Shown: positions 21,601-24,410 of the stretch, piece after piece | Layout of the letters: each line of letters starts with the position of its first letter | Numbering within the stretch: the stretch's first letter is position 1 | NCBI GenBank assembly: GCA_000969725.1 | Contig: JXSR01S072802.1 | DNA from: Ophiothrix spiculata | Lineage: Eukaryota > Echinodermata > Ophiuroidea > Amphilepidida > Ophiotrichidae | Strand: one strand, 5' to 3' | DNA: 24,410 nt | Translations under genes and position numbers: made by a program | The notes under the pieces: generated by a model | What the model saw: only the letters and a program-made list of their open reading frames with translations | What the model was told of the DNA's origin: nothing | Databases searched by the model: none

Positions 21601-22187
21601 TTTATATTCACCAGGCTTGTCCAACAGAGGCACAGCATTGAGCTTGAAAAAAAAAATGAAGTCCAATCCTTTGACCTTTACCTACCTAAACTATAATTCC
21701 CAGAGCTGACGTCATATATGATGCCTTGTTGGCAACGACTTATGTTGCATTCTTCGCAAGAATTCCCACAAGCCTGTCCAAAAGAGGCACAACACGAAGC
21801 TTGTGAAAAACCACAGTCCAGTCGATCCTCCAACCTTCACCTACCTGAACAATTCCCAGAGCTGACGTCATATATGTAGCCTTGTTGGCGACGACTTATG
21901 TTGCATTCTTCGCAAGAATTCCCCCAAGCCTGTCCAAAAGAGGCACACTACGAAGCTTTGGAAAACCGCAGTCCAATCCTTCGACCTTTACCTACCTAAA
22001 CAATTCCCAGAGCTGACGTCGTATATGTAGCCCTGTTGGCAACGACTTCTGTCGCATTCTTCGCATGAATTCCCCCAGGCTTGTCCTAGAGTGGCGCAAC
22101 ACAGAGCTTTGGAGGATCGCAGTCCTTCAACAGGGCTTGAACAAGTGCCATCGCTAAAACTCATGTAACACGGACCAGTCCTGTAAT
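525..22187 (-). CDS. Partial multi-exon gene, fibrillin/LTBP-like extracellular protein
   Basis: This entry groups the exons listed separately. Seen: nine confident exons and up to three weaker ones on the minus strand, each bounded by AG and GT. All internal junctions are phase 1, so they join into one open frame. The order is three repeats of hybrid/TB domain, half calcium-binding EGF and KG[RQ]PL linker, followed by a short cysteine-containing exon, a microexon and a 56-codon exon. Family knowledge: hybrid and TB domains next to DVNEC-type EGF domains occur in fibrillins and latent TGF-beta binding proteins, which are secreted matrix proteins that form microfibrils or tether latent growth factor. 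Inference: this is a secreted matrix protein of that superfamily. No signal peptide, start codon or certain stop codon is in the window, so the gene is cut at the right edge and probably at the left. Orthology to a named fibrillin or LTBP cannot be claimed. Confidence 0.8.
695..1169. other. Intron, AT-rich
   Basis: I see no gene, repeat or motif beyond AT-rich sequence between the microexon and the 170-nt exon. Confidence 0.5.
1170..1190 (-). CDS. 21-nt microexon (NAISVE)
   Basis: TTTTTTGACAG precedes exactly 21 nt, followed by GTAAGT. In phase 1-1 it codes (G)NAISVE and joins upstream exons to the 525-694 exon as SVEETINIG. The strong splice signals and the preserved phase are the support. 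The short length makes chance possible. Confidence 0.55.
1350..1774. mobile_element. Foldback MITE with TAA target duplication
   Basis: The ends AGGCCAGATTCC and GGAATCTGGCCT are inverted. The arms stay alignable for about 85 bp (GGGTACTGGTAGT and TATAATTTAAAGCA recur inverted). TAA flanks both sides (1347-1349 and 1775-1777), as in PIF/Harbinger-type MITEs. No coding capacity. Confidence 0.82.
1775..2382. other. Intron sequence, nothing recognised
   Basis: AT-rich, with a 64-codon chance open frame on the minus strand. No family match, no splice-site pair with conserved coding. Confidence 0.45.
2383..2602. mobile_element. Small inverted-repeat element
   Basis: GGCTGCGATCACATAGAA at the left and TTCTCTGTGATCGCAGCC at the right are near-perfect inverted repeats about 220 bp apart. 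An 11-T run lies inside. Probable MITE. Confidence 0.72.
2603..3153. other. Intron sequence, nothing recognised
   Basis: AT-rich with several T and A runs (2876-2886, 2990-2997). No gene or repeat identified. Confidence 0.45.
3154..3204 (-). CDS. Possible 51-nt exon with CxCxC motif
   Basis: A very strong pyrimidine tract (CT-rich, about 25 nt) ends in CTCAG. It is followed by 51 nt in phase 1-1 coding (E)ELNAKTYTGCACLCQS, then CAG with a GTATTA donor. Joined between linker 3 and the microexon it keeps the frame. The motif is not recognised, the donor is only fair, and it lies next to the foldback element at 3250-3557, so it could be chance. Confidence 0.4.
3250..3557. mobile_element. Inverted-repeat element with C/G-run end
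   Basis: CCTGTAGCCAGG at the left is inverted exactly at the right (CCTGGCTACAGG). The right end carries a run of 12 C preceded by GGGGGGTGCGACG. About 308 bp, no transposase. The open frames here (both strands) are shadows of the element. Confidence 0.75.
3846..4176. mobile_element. MITE with TTA target duplication
   Basis: Long terminal inverted repeats begin GGGTGGGTTTACACAGTGA and continue through CGTCGACGGAA to AAATCAAATCAAGATTT. TTA flanks both sides (3843-3845, 4177-4179), typical of PIF/Harbinger-related elements. Non-coding. Confidence 0.87.
4177..5093. other. Intron sequence, nothing recognised
   Basis: AT-rich stretch without a supported gene, exon or inverted repeat. A 65-codon plus-strand frame at 4615-4812 has no recognisable feature. 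Confidence 0.45.
5094..5344. mobile_element. MITE with TAA target duplication
   Basis: GGCCAAG...TTGTTTTGTTGCCCTCAAG at the left is inverted at the right as CTGAGGGCAACACAACAA...TTGGCC. TAA flanks both ends (5091-5093, 5345-5347). Inside, a GTCGGTCG word recurs near both ends. No transposase. Confidence 0.83.
5345..5659. other. Intron sequence with one short dispersed motif
   Basis: AT-rich; holds copy 1 of the GAACCATTATGACAATG motif (about 5490-5533). Nothing else seen. Confidence 0.5.
5660..6047. mobile_element. G/C-run-ended inverted-repeat element
   Basis: The left end CCCGGGGGGGGGGTACT with GGGACGTGCCTC inside is mirrored by GAGGCACGTCCC and a C-run ending CCCCGG at the right. The interior holds degenerate repeats of CCCATCCAAATAC-like and AAATTTG words on both arms. 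About 388 bp, non-coding. Confidence 0.8.
6048..6755. other. Intron sequence with one short dispersed motif
   Basis: Copy 2 of the GTCACAA...GAACCATTATGACAATG motif is at 6178-6217. The overlapping open frames at 6322-6696 (plus) and 6486-6728 (minus) show no family feature and no conserved cysteine pattern. Confidence 0.4.
6756..7032. mobile_element. MITE with 22-bp terminal inverted repeats
   Basis: TTACTATACCTCATAAATATTT at the left is inverted at the right with one mismatch (AAATATTAATGAGGTATAGTAA). The 277-bp element lies directly next to the hairpin at 7034-7185. Confidence 0.8.
7034..7185. repeat. Near-perfect 152-bp hairpin
   Basis: The two arms of about 75 bp pair almost completely (ACAAATACAACATGG to CCATGTTGTATTTGT; TTGGATGCGTGTGACTACTT to AAGTAGTCACATGCATCCAA). 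The centre is near 7109. Probably a foldback MITE. Confidence 0.85.
7186..7505. other. Intron sequence, nothing recognised
   Basis: AT-rich; no supported gene or repeat. Confidence 0.45.
7506..7918 (+). mobile_element. Foldback MITE, copy A of a family
   Basis: The ends GTCAAGACCAAGGAAATT and AATTTCCTTGGTCAAGAC are inverted. A second inner inverted pair contains GTTATTGTACCTCC and the CATGAGTGACA word. A diverged copy in opposite orientation lies at 11110-11503. The open frames inside are not transposase. Confidence 0.86.
7919..8980. other. Intron with a GC-rich palindromic island and short motifs
   Basis: A GC-rich island at about 8098-8345 has an exact inverted pair ATGGTCACATAA/TTATGTGACCAT (8098-8109, 8172-8183) and a second, CAGACACCGA/TCGGTGTCTG (8273-8282, 8327-8336). 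Copies 3 and 4 of the TGTCACAA motif lie at 8729-8768 and 8927-8966. The remainder is plain AT-rich sequence. Confidence 0.55.
8981..9025 (-). CDS. Linker exon 3 (AKGQPL...)
   Basis: This 45-nt, phase 1-1 exon codes AKGQPLQFLVTDQDQ. It has the same start as the other linkers and the same position after a half-EGF. The acceptor is TTTTTACAG and the donor GTATGTG. No fourth hybrid/TB exon was found downstream, so the cassette series seems to end here, followed by the weaker exons at 3154-3204, 1170-1190 and 525-694. Confidence 0.73.
9250..10744. mobile_element. Non-autonomous Tc1/mariner-type transposon
   Basis: The terminal inverted repeats are identical over 27 bp (CACTCCCGGTCAAAAGTGTT then TGCGCAC). 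TA flanks both ends (9248-9249, 10745-10746). The CTCCCGGTCAAAAGT end is typical of Tc1/mariner elements. Length is 1495 bp, near that of full Tc1 elements, yet no DDE transposase motif is seen in any frame. A second inverted pair (about 9665-9697 and 10621-10647, core GAAATGCCACCATAT) lies inside, so the interior may come from another element. Confidence 0.88.
10907..11047. repeat. Tandem duplication unit carrying the decayed EGF exon
   Basis: The sequence starting CATCATAGTG at 10907 recurs at 11048, both copies continuing with GTTATTAGAC and a TCTCC or TCCTCC word. In the second copy a MITE (11110-11503) separates this segment from the intact exon. Confidence 0.78.
10972..11049 (-). pseudogene. 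Decayed tandem copy of half-EGF exon 3
   Basis: It codes NECELLPEL, then SQGGSCQNT and VGSFTCQ, so it matches half-EGF 3 closely. The second Cys is Ser, the first bases of the exon and the whole acceptor are missing, and the donor (GTGAGG) remains. The 5' break falls at the acceptor: sequence beginning CATCATAGTG, which also precedes the copy on its other side (from 10907), replaces it. This shows a tandem duplication of about 140 bp. Confidence 0.82.
11110..11503 (-). mobile_element. Foldback MITE, copy B
   Basis: Reverse-oriented relative of 7506-7918: GGAGGTACAATAACTCTG, CCATGAGCGACACAAGAT and CCCCTATAAAAAATTCC match copy A inverted. It was inserted inside the EGF tandem duplication, its right end about 10 bp from the donor of half-EGF exon 3. 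The 165-codon frame over it is a shadow. Confidence 0.84.
11515..11595 (-). CDS. Half calcium-binding EGF exon 3
   Basis: This 81-nt, phase 1-1 exon codes DVNECELLPELC, GGSC and NTEGGFVCQ, ending after Cys 4. The acceptor is TTTCTTGTTCAG and the donor GTAAGG. It is two codons shorter than half-EGF 2 between Cys 2 and Cys 3. The donor is about 10 bp from the end of a foldback element (11110-11503). A decayed tandem copy of this exon lies at 10972-11049. Spliced downstream it reads CQAKGQPL into linker 3. Confidence 0.87.
11774..12067. repeat. Dispersed duplicate, copy B (pairs with 1-294)
   Basis: It shares most of its length with the left edge of the window. It lies in the intron about 180 bp upstream (in transcription) of half-EGF exon 3. 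Confidence 0.85.
12068..12701. other. Intron, nothing firm
   Basis: Short words around GAGCTTG and GAGCAAGCTC recur on both strands near 12240-12420, perhaps an eroded repeat. No exon or gene seen. Confidence 0.4.
12702..12887 (-). CDS. Hybrid/TB domain exon 3
   Basis: This 186-nt, phase 1-1 exon (61 codons) codes GPCFL, GSC, EICCGTVGQAWG, TSC, ESC, SQCMPGY and RRCT. This is the eight-cysteine hybrid/TB pattern with a CC pair followed by Gly. CxPGY before the last Cys followed by DVNEC in the next exon is a common arrangement in LTBP-like proteins. The acceptor is TTTTATAAG, the weakest of the three; the donor GTAAGT is strong. The longest open frame here is a shadow frame; the splice sites fix the real one. 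Confidence 0.87.
13080..13721. repeat. Purine-rich minisatellite array
   Basis: About 640 bp of G/A-rich sequence is built from GATGAG and GGTGAG words. Larger units of about 141-149 bp recur (ATGAATTAAG at 13251, 13400 and 13541). It stops close to the assembly gap, so the true array is probably longer. In the pre-mRNA it is a long pyrimidine tract, starting about 190 nt upstream of hybrid/TB exon 3. Confidence 0.85.
13722..13771. other. Assembly gap (50 N)
   Basis: A run of 50 undetermined bases. The round size suggests a placeholder. Confidence 0.98.
13829..13870 (-). CDS. Linker exon 2 (AKGRPLS...)
   Basis: This 42-nt, phase 1-1 exon codes AKGRPLSQDSPSNL and joins half-EGF 2 to hybrid/TB 3 (...SNLGPCFL). 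It has no cysteine. The shared KGRPLS with linker 1 and the matching phases are the main support. The acceptor is ATTTGTAG and the donor GTAAGT. The assembly gap at 13722-13771 lies in the intron just downstream, so that intron is incompletely known. Confidence 0.76.
13871..14410. other. Intron between linker 2 and half-EGF 2
   Basis: I searched it for a second-half EGF exon (Cys-x-Cys...Cys) and saw none. Otherwise AT-rich. Confidence 0.5.
14411..14497 (-). CDS. Half calcium-binding EGF exon 2
   Basis: This 87-nt, phase 1-1 exon codes DVNECELLPELC, GGTC and NTEGSFLCQ. DVNEC and the N-x-x-G-S-F segment mark a calcium-binding EGF. Like its two relatives it ends after Cys 4. The acceptor is a strong T-run plus CAG; the donor is GTAGAA, weaker than the others. 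It is very close to half-EGF 3 (ELLPELCQG and CQNTEG in both), which points to recent cassette duplication or gene conversion. Confidence 0.87.
14658..14836. mobile_element. Degenerate inverted-repeat element
   Basis: TATATTTCGCAC at the left and GTGCGAAAATATT...TTTACAGTA at the right are inverted, with internal CGAAAAT words. The right end resembles the ends of the 17231-17772 element. Weak support. Confidence 0.42.
15028..15225 (-). CDS. Hybrid/TB domain exon 2
   Basis: This 198-nt, phase 1-1 exon (65 codons) encodes DATGPCYL, GTC, EVCCGTVGKGWG, SGC, EPC, LQCQPG and LCV. This is the same eight-cysteine layout as modules 1 and 3. The CCGTVG-x-x-WG core matches LTBP-type hybrid domains. The correct frame differs from the longest open frame at this place, and the splice sites (TTTTTCTAG acceptor, GTAAGT donor) decide it. 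The next exon gives ...CVDVNEC. The preceding linker gives ...EQGDATGPC. Confidence 0.88.
15226..15819. other. Intron sequence, nothing recognised
   Basis: No supported exon or repeat; moderately AT-rich. Confidence 0.45.
15820..16187. mobile_element. MITE with about 50-bp terminal inverted repeats, TA flanks
   Basis: CGCCGGGACAGTTGTGACGT at the left end and its inverse at the right match over about 50 bp with one difference (CATGTG versus CACGTG). TA lies on both sides (15818-15819, 16188-16189). The 368-bp element has no transposase. The near identity of the arms suggests a young insertion. Confidence 0.9.
16188..16591. other. Intron sequence, nothing recognised
   Basis: A 67-codon plus-strand frame has no recognisable feature. 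Confidence 0.4.
16592..17063. mobile_element. Foldback element with AGGGTA-rich arms
   Basis: AAAGGGTGAA and, further in, TGAATCAGGTGACG at the left are mirrored by GTCACCTGATTCACCCTTT at the right. Inside, TAGGGTA words on one arm face TACCC words and C-runs on the other. Non-coding. Confidence 0.75.
17231..17772. mobile_element. MITE with CGCGAAATTAA ends, TA flanks
   Basis: CTGTAAAACATGTTAATTTC at the left and CGCGAAATTAAAGTGTTTTACAG at the right are inverted. TA flanks both sides (17229-17230, 17773-17774). The subterminal regions are rich in TTCGCGAA. The 104-codon plus-strand frame inside shows no domain. Confidence 0.83.
17820..18150. repeat. Cluster of GGCCTATCT words on both strands
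   Basis: CAGATAGGCC occurs near 17822 and 18141 and its inverse or near forms at about 17901, 17933, 17954 and 17976 (spacing 32, 21 and 22 bp). It may be a foldback element with an internal tandem. Confidence 0.6.
18301..18430. repeat. Small foldback repeat
   Basis: GGAGGGAACCATGGATC at the left and GATCCATGGTTCCCTC at the right are inverted, followed inwards by a matching T/A run. About 130 bp. A GGTTGCCATGGT word occurs inside and again at 18188. Confidence 0.75.
18431..19018. other. Intron, very AT-rich, nothing recognised
   Basis: No exon, inverted repeat or motif supported. Confidence 0.45.
19019..19275 (-). mobile_element. tRNA-derived SINE
   Basis: On the minus strand, AAGCAGGTAGCGCAGCGG holds a box A (TAGCGCAGCGG, 19253-19263). 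It is followed 43 nt later by a box B (GTTCGATCC, 19202-19210) in the context GGGTTCGATCCCCGG. This is the internal RNA polymerase III promoter of a tRNA. No pairing acceptor stem is present and a non-tRNA body follows, so it is a SINE, not a tRNA gene. The 3' end is uncertain. Confidence 0.78.
19326..19391 (-). CDS. Linker exon 1 (DKGRPLS...)
   Basis: This 66-nt, phase 1-1 exon lies between an AG at the end of TTGTATAG and a GTAAG donor. It codes DKGRPLSFNGTRND followed by AGLGQMEQ, with no cysteine. I do not recognise it as a known domain. It is supported by its two relatives (13829-13870 and 8981-9025), which share KG[RQ]PL right after the splice and sit at the same place in the cassette. 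It joins half-EGF 1 to hybrid/TB 2 in frame. It contains a possible N-glycosylation site (NGT). The role is probably a flexible spacer between modules (inference). Confidence 0.76.
19539..20001. mobile_element. Possible inverted-repeat element with C-run end
   Basis: CAGTGGTGTAGCTAGTAGGG at the left and a C-run followed by CTGGAACTAGCCAAGCACT at the right are imperfectly inverted. It is similar in style to 3250-3557. The minus-strand open frame over its right part is not recognised. Confidence 0.4.
20326..20760. mobile_element. MITE ending about 10 bp from an EGF donor
   Basis: GGGGAGGGCACTCAC at the left and GTGAGTGCCCTCCCC at the right are exact inverted repeats. About 435 bp, no coding capacity. 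Its right end is within about 10 bp of the donor of half-EGF exon 1. Confidence 0.83.
20770..20856 (-). CDS. Half calcium-binding EGF exon 1
   Basis: This 87-nt, phase 1-1 exon starts with DVDEC, the calcium-ligand signature of cbEGF domains. Cys 2 (GLC), Cys 3 (GVC) and Cys 4 (FNC) follow, with a typical NMVGSFNC segment that carries the Asn and aromatic positions of cbEGF modules. It stops at FNCQ, so Cys 5 and Cys 6 are not encoded here. The acceptor is TTTCTAG and the donor GTAAGT is strong. Spliced upstream it follows the last Cys of hybrid/TB 1; spliced downstream it reads CQDKGRPL into linker 1. A transposon end (20326-20760) lies about 10 bp inside the downstream intron. Confidence 0.87.
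20930..21366. mobile_element. GATAC-rich foldback element
   Basis: CACAATTCGGATACGTATCT near the left end is mirrored by GATACGGGTATCAGAATTGTG at the right. GTATCC and GATAC words recur in both orientations at 20940-21035. It fills the intron between half-EGF 1 and the decayed half-TB copies. Confidence 0.72.
21382..21513 (-). pseudogene. Decayed 3'-half copy of hybrid/TB exon 1 (copy 5)
   Basis: This is the most distal and most eroded copy. GGGGGAATTCTTGCGAAG and the region coding RCQQGY remain, but stops (TAA and TAG) replace the CC region and there are deletions near the end. A GTAGGT donor-like site is still present. The copy ends about 15 bp from the foldback element at 20930-21366. Confidence 0.7.
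21525..21676 (-). pseudogene. Decayed 3'-half copy of hybrid/TB exon 1 (copy 4)
   Basis: The GQAW and CEEC coding regions are still recognisable, but an insertion of roughly 20 bases after the GQAW position and small deletions break the frame. The ancestral donor has become GC (TTTAG then GCAGGT). An A/T run replaces part of the 5' homology. Confidence 0.7.
21686..21832 (-). pseudogene. Decayed 3'-half copy of hybrid/TB exon 1 (copy 3)
   Basis: This is the best preserved of the half-copies and is open through the core: CCASFGQACGNSCEEC then SRCQQG and YDVSSGN. The usual Trp is Cys and the final Cys is Tyr, with an extra codon before the splice. The donor GTAGGT is intact. No pyrimidine-rich acceptor lies immediately upstream, so independent use as an exon is unlikely. 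Confidence 0.78.
21845..21983 (-). pseudogene. Decayed 3'-half copy of hybrid/TB exon 1 (copy 2)
   Basis: It repeats the 3' part of the neighbouring exon from about the CC region to the donor, including GQAWGNSCEEC and YIYDVSSGNC. The second half of the CC pair is kept, but a TAG stop sits where the first Cys should be, and one later Cys is Arg. The donor GTAGGT is intact. It starts about 13 nt into the intron of exon 1, so it is a tandem duplication. With no acceptor or 5' half it should not be used as an exon. Confidence 0.8.
21996..22187 (-). CDS. Hybrid/TB domain exon 1
   Basis: This 192-nt exon (63 codons plus split codons) encodes an eight-cysteine module. Visible in order are TGPC, DGTC, a CC pair followed by ATLGQAWG, NSC, EEC, SRC and a final GNC just before the splice. 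The CC..GxxWG..C..C core is the signature of fibrillin/LTBP TB and hybrid domains. The CC pair is followed by Ala, not a third Cys, which fits the hybrid-domain pattern better than the CCC of standard TB modules. The donor is GTAGGT at its 3' end. For the 5' end I chose the AG that gives phase 1 (after GTCA at 22188-22193). The nearer CAG at 22181-22183 would need a phase-2 upstream exon. Spliced to half-EGF exon 1 it reads ...NCLDVDEC, a normal junction for this family. It is the source of the decayed half-copies just downstream. Confidence 0.87.
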
Positions 22188-23936
22188 CTTGACAAAAATC
22201 AGAAAAGACTCTGTAGTTAATACGAGAATTGAGTGTGAAAGCCATGTTTACAAATTGACTATATATTTTTTAGCTAACTTACTGGCGATAAATCATACCC
22301 CTCATGACTTTATCATGCACATTGATATCAAAATCAAATTCAAAACATTACACCCCCCCCCCCCCCATAATGACAAATTTACCACATTCACATATGAAGA
22401 GCTCAGTTGCAAAAGTCTATCGGATATCAACATTGACTTTTTTGTAGAAATGACAAAAAGACAAATTTTGCTTTTTATTTGACATTCATATCTCATTTTG
22501 TTATGGAGATATTCAAAATTTTTATTTTTGGAAACTTTCGGAATTTTTCGGAAAATTGCAAACAAATGGCCTCAAAATATATTTTACCTTTTTGCAATTT
22601 TTTTCTTTCAAATACGCTTAATTGACTTTCCTCTTTCAAATAAATCAAAAAAATGAAGGAAACCAATTTATATTTTCTAAAATATTAGCTAAAAAAGAAA
22701 GAATAGTGATTTTTCAGAAATCACAAAATTGAGAGAAAATGGATGATTTTGGCAAAATATTCAAAAAGAAAAGCACATTGAGACTTTAGCTTATTCTTTT
22801 TTCGTTTCAAGTCATTCGACAACCACTTTAAGACTAAATAATCACCCTTTAGCCAAAATGATGAAAAAGGTGTTTCTAGAAATCTGCACGAAGAAGTCCA
22901 CTTGAAATAAAACAGAAGATAAAAGAGATAACAAAGTTGTCATATTCAAAACAAACACATTATTTAGGTTTCATATGGGTTTATAGAGGCCTTGCATGCT
23001 TTTATTGATTGATACCAAACAAAGGATTTGGACTGATGACCTTCTCCGTAAATATGGCGTATCGCAGTCCATTCAACAAAATACTGTAATTAACCTACTG
23101 ATAATGGTGCATTTGTATTGATGGGACAATATGAAGTGTTTGGTAATGGTCACACTTATGTTGAATGCATTTGAGCAATCCGCCATATTCACGGTATTCT
23201 ACGTCACATGCAGGGCCTCTATTGTAAGTCATGCGTAATATCAACCAATTACGGTAAGCGCAAAATTATATCCGTATAAGAAAACTGTGTTCTTCTCAAA
23301 ACTTCAAAATGTGGACCTTTTTTTGCAACTAAGCTCTTGATATATATAACTAAGATTTGCAGACCAAATTGGTGAAAATCCAACCATTACATGCAACATT
23401 CCTGCATCATCATAATCTCCTCATAGTAAAGTTTCTTAGTTAGTAAAACAATATTTGATTTAAGTGGTTTGAAACAGTCCCTAGTTAAAACTGTTGGGAT
23501 TAAAGCATACTGATTGAAGAGTTTGGGTAAACTCAATTGCCCTTGGAGAAAGTTTAAATATAGTTTTCATAAATTCAGAGATCTGATCTTGATTTTATTC
23601 TGTAAATTCAAGAAAAGATATCATGGATGGCAATTAGTACAAACTACATGCTATTATGTACTATATTCAAAAAATAAATTAATTCCATGGACATACCTTC
23701 CCTCTCACTCTTTGGCTATCGAATTGTGGTTTGAGAGGGAGGGAGGGAGCATTATTTTTGTAATGTAATTGCTCTCTTTCACACATTAAGTTGAGCAAAA
23801 CATTTTTTTAATGTTACTGAATCAATTTCTTGATTTTTCTTGATAAAATTTGCTTTATTAATGAGTCTAATCTTAAGACTTTGTAGCATTAAATTTATAG
23901 TATTTTTGCCTATGTGCAAAGAGCTTTAGAAACTAG
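22188..23936. other. Upstream intron, nothing recognised
   Basis: Very AT-rich, with a run of 14 C at 22353-22366. No exon of the gene was found to the right of hybrid/TB exon 1. The donor-like CAGTAAGT and GTATGTC sites seen here do not close open, phase-matched exons. Confidence 0.45.
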
Positions 23937-24410
23937 TGTTAGCTAGTTTTCAAACCAGATCATCATGTTCGCTAGTTTTCAAACCAGATCACCATGTTAA
24001 CTAGTTTTCAAACCAGATCACCATGTTAGCTAGTTTTCAAACCAGATCAACATGTATTAGCTAGTTTTTAAACCAGATCACCATGTTAGCTAGTTTTCAA
24101 ACCAAACAAGATTACTATGTTAGCTAGTTTTCAAACCAGATCACCATGTCAGTTAGTTTTCAAACAAGATCACCATGTTAGCTAGTTTTCAAACAAGATC
24201 ACCATGTCAGCTAGTTTTCAAACCAGATCACCATGTTAGCTAGTTTTCAAACCAGACTACCATGTCAGTTAGTTTTCAAACAAGATCACCATGTCCGTTA
24301 GTTTTCAAACCAAATCACCATGTTAGCTAGTTTTCAAACCAGATCACCATGTTAGCTAGTTTTCAAACCAGATCACCATGTCAGTTAGTTTTCAAACCAG
24401 ATCACCATGT
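23937..24410. repeat. 29-bp minisatellite, runs off the window
   Basis: About 16 tandem units with core GCTAGTTTTCAAACCAGAT followed by CACCATG. Most are 29 bp; units 5 and 6 carry 2- and 5-bp insertions. Variants TTAG/TCAG and CCAGAT/CAAGAT alternate. The array continues past the right edge. Confidence 0.95.

Noticed and set aside
22302..22565. 87-codon minus-strand frame upstream of hybrid/TB exon 1 as another exon
   Set aside because: It includes the C-run as glycines, has no cysteine-module pattern and no phase-1 splice pair.
23937..24410. CRISPR-like array
   Set aside because: The units are contiguous 29-bp tandem copies without spacers; it is a minisatellite in an animal genome.

Overview
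The window looks like non-coding-rich genomic DNA from an animal. It is AT-rich, has a 50-base assembly gap (N run 13722-13771), and is packed with short inverted-repeat transposons. The only gene I can support has GT/AG introns and encodes extracellular cysteine-rich modules of the fibrillin/LTBP class (hybrid or TB domains joined to calcium-binding EGF domains). That class is metazoan. The repeat style (foldback elements, G-run-ended elements, a tRNA-derived SINE) suggests a marine invertebrate, perhaps an echinoderm, hemichordate or cephalochordate. That last step is inference only.

The gene is on the minus strand and runs from right to left; both ends lie outside the window. In transcription order the exons are: hybrid/TB exon 1 (21996-22187), half-EGF exon 1 (20770-20856), linker exon 1 (19326-19391), hybrid/TB exon 2 (15028-15225), half-EGF 2 (14411-14497), linker 2 (13829-13870), hybrid/TB 3 (12702-12887), half-EGF 3 (11515-11595), linker 3 (8981-9025). 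Then come a possible 51-nt exon (3154-3204), a 21-nt microexon (1170-1190) and a 170-nt exon (525-694). Every junction up to the last exon is phase 1, so the exons join in one frame and form three copies of a cassette: hybrid/TB, half-EGF, then a short linker starting KG[RQ]PL. The EGF-like unit stops after its fourth cysteine, which is odd.

The gene is still rearranging. Downstream of hybrid/TB exon 1 lie four decaying tandem copies of only the 3' half of that exon, most with a donor site (21382-21983). Next to half-EGF exon 3 lies a decayed tandem copy that lost its acceptor and one cysteine (10972-11049). Two of the three EGF donors have a transposon end about 10 bp downstream.

The introns hold a 1.5-kb Tc1/mariner-type element without a transposase (9250-10744), about fifteen foldback or MITE-like elements with TA or TAA/TTA target duplications, a tRNA-derived SINE (about 19019-19275, minus strand), a 0.6-kb purine-rich array (13080-13721) and a 29-bp minisatellite that runs off the right edge (23937-24410). 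No rRNA, functional tRNA, CRISPR or prokaryotic feature was seen.
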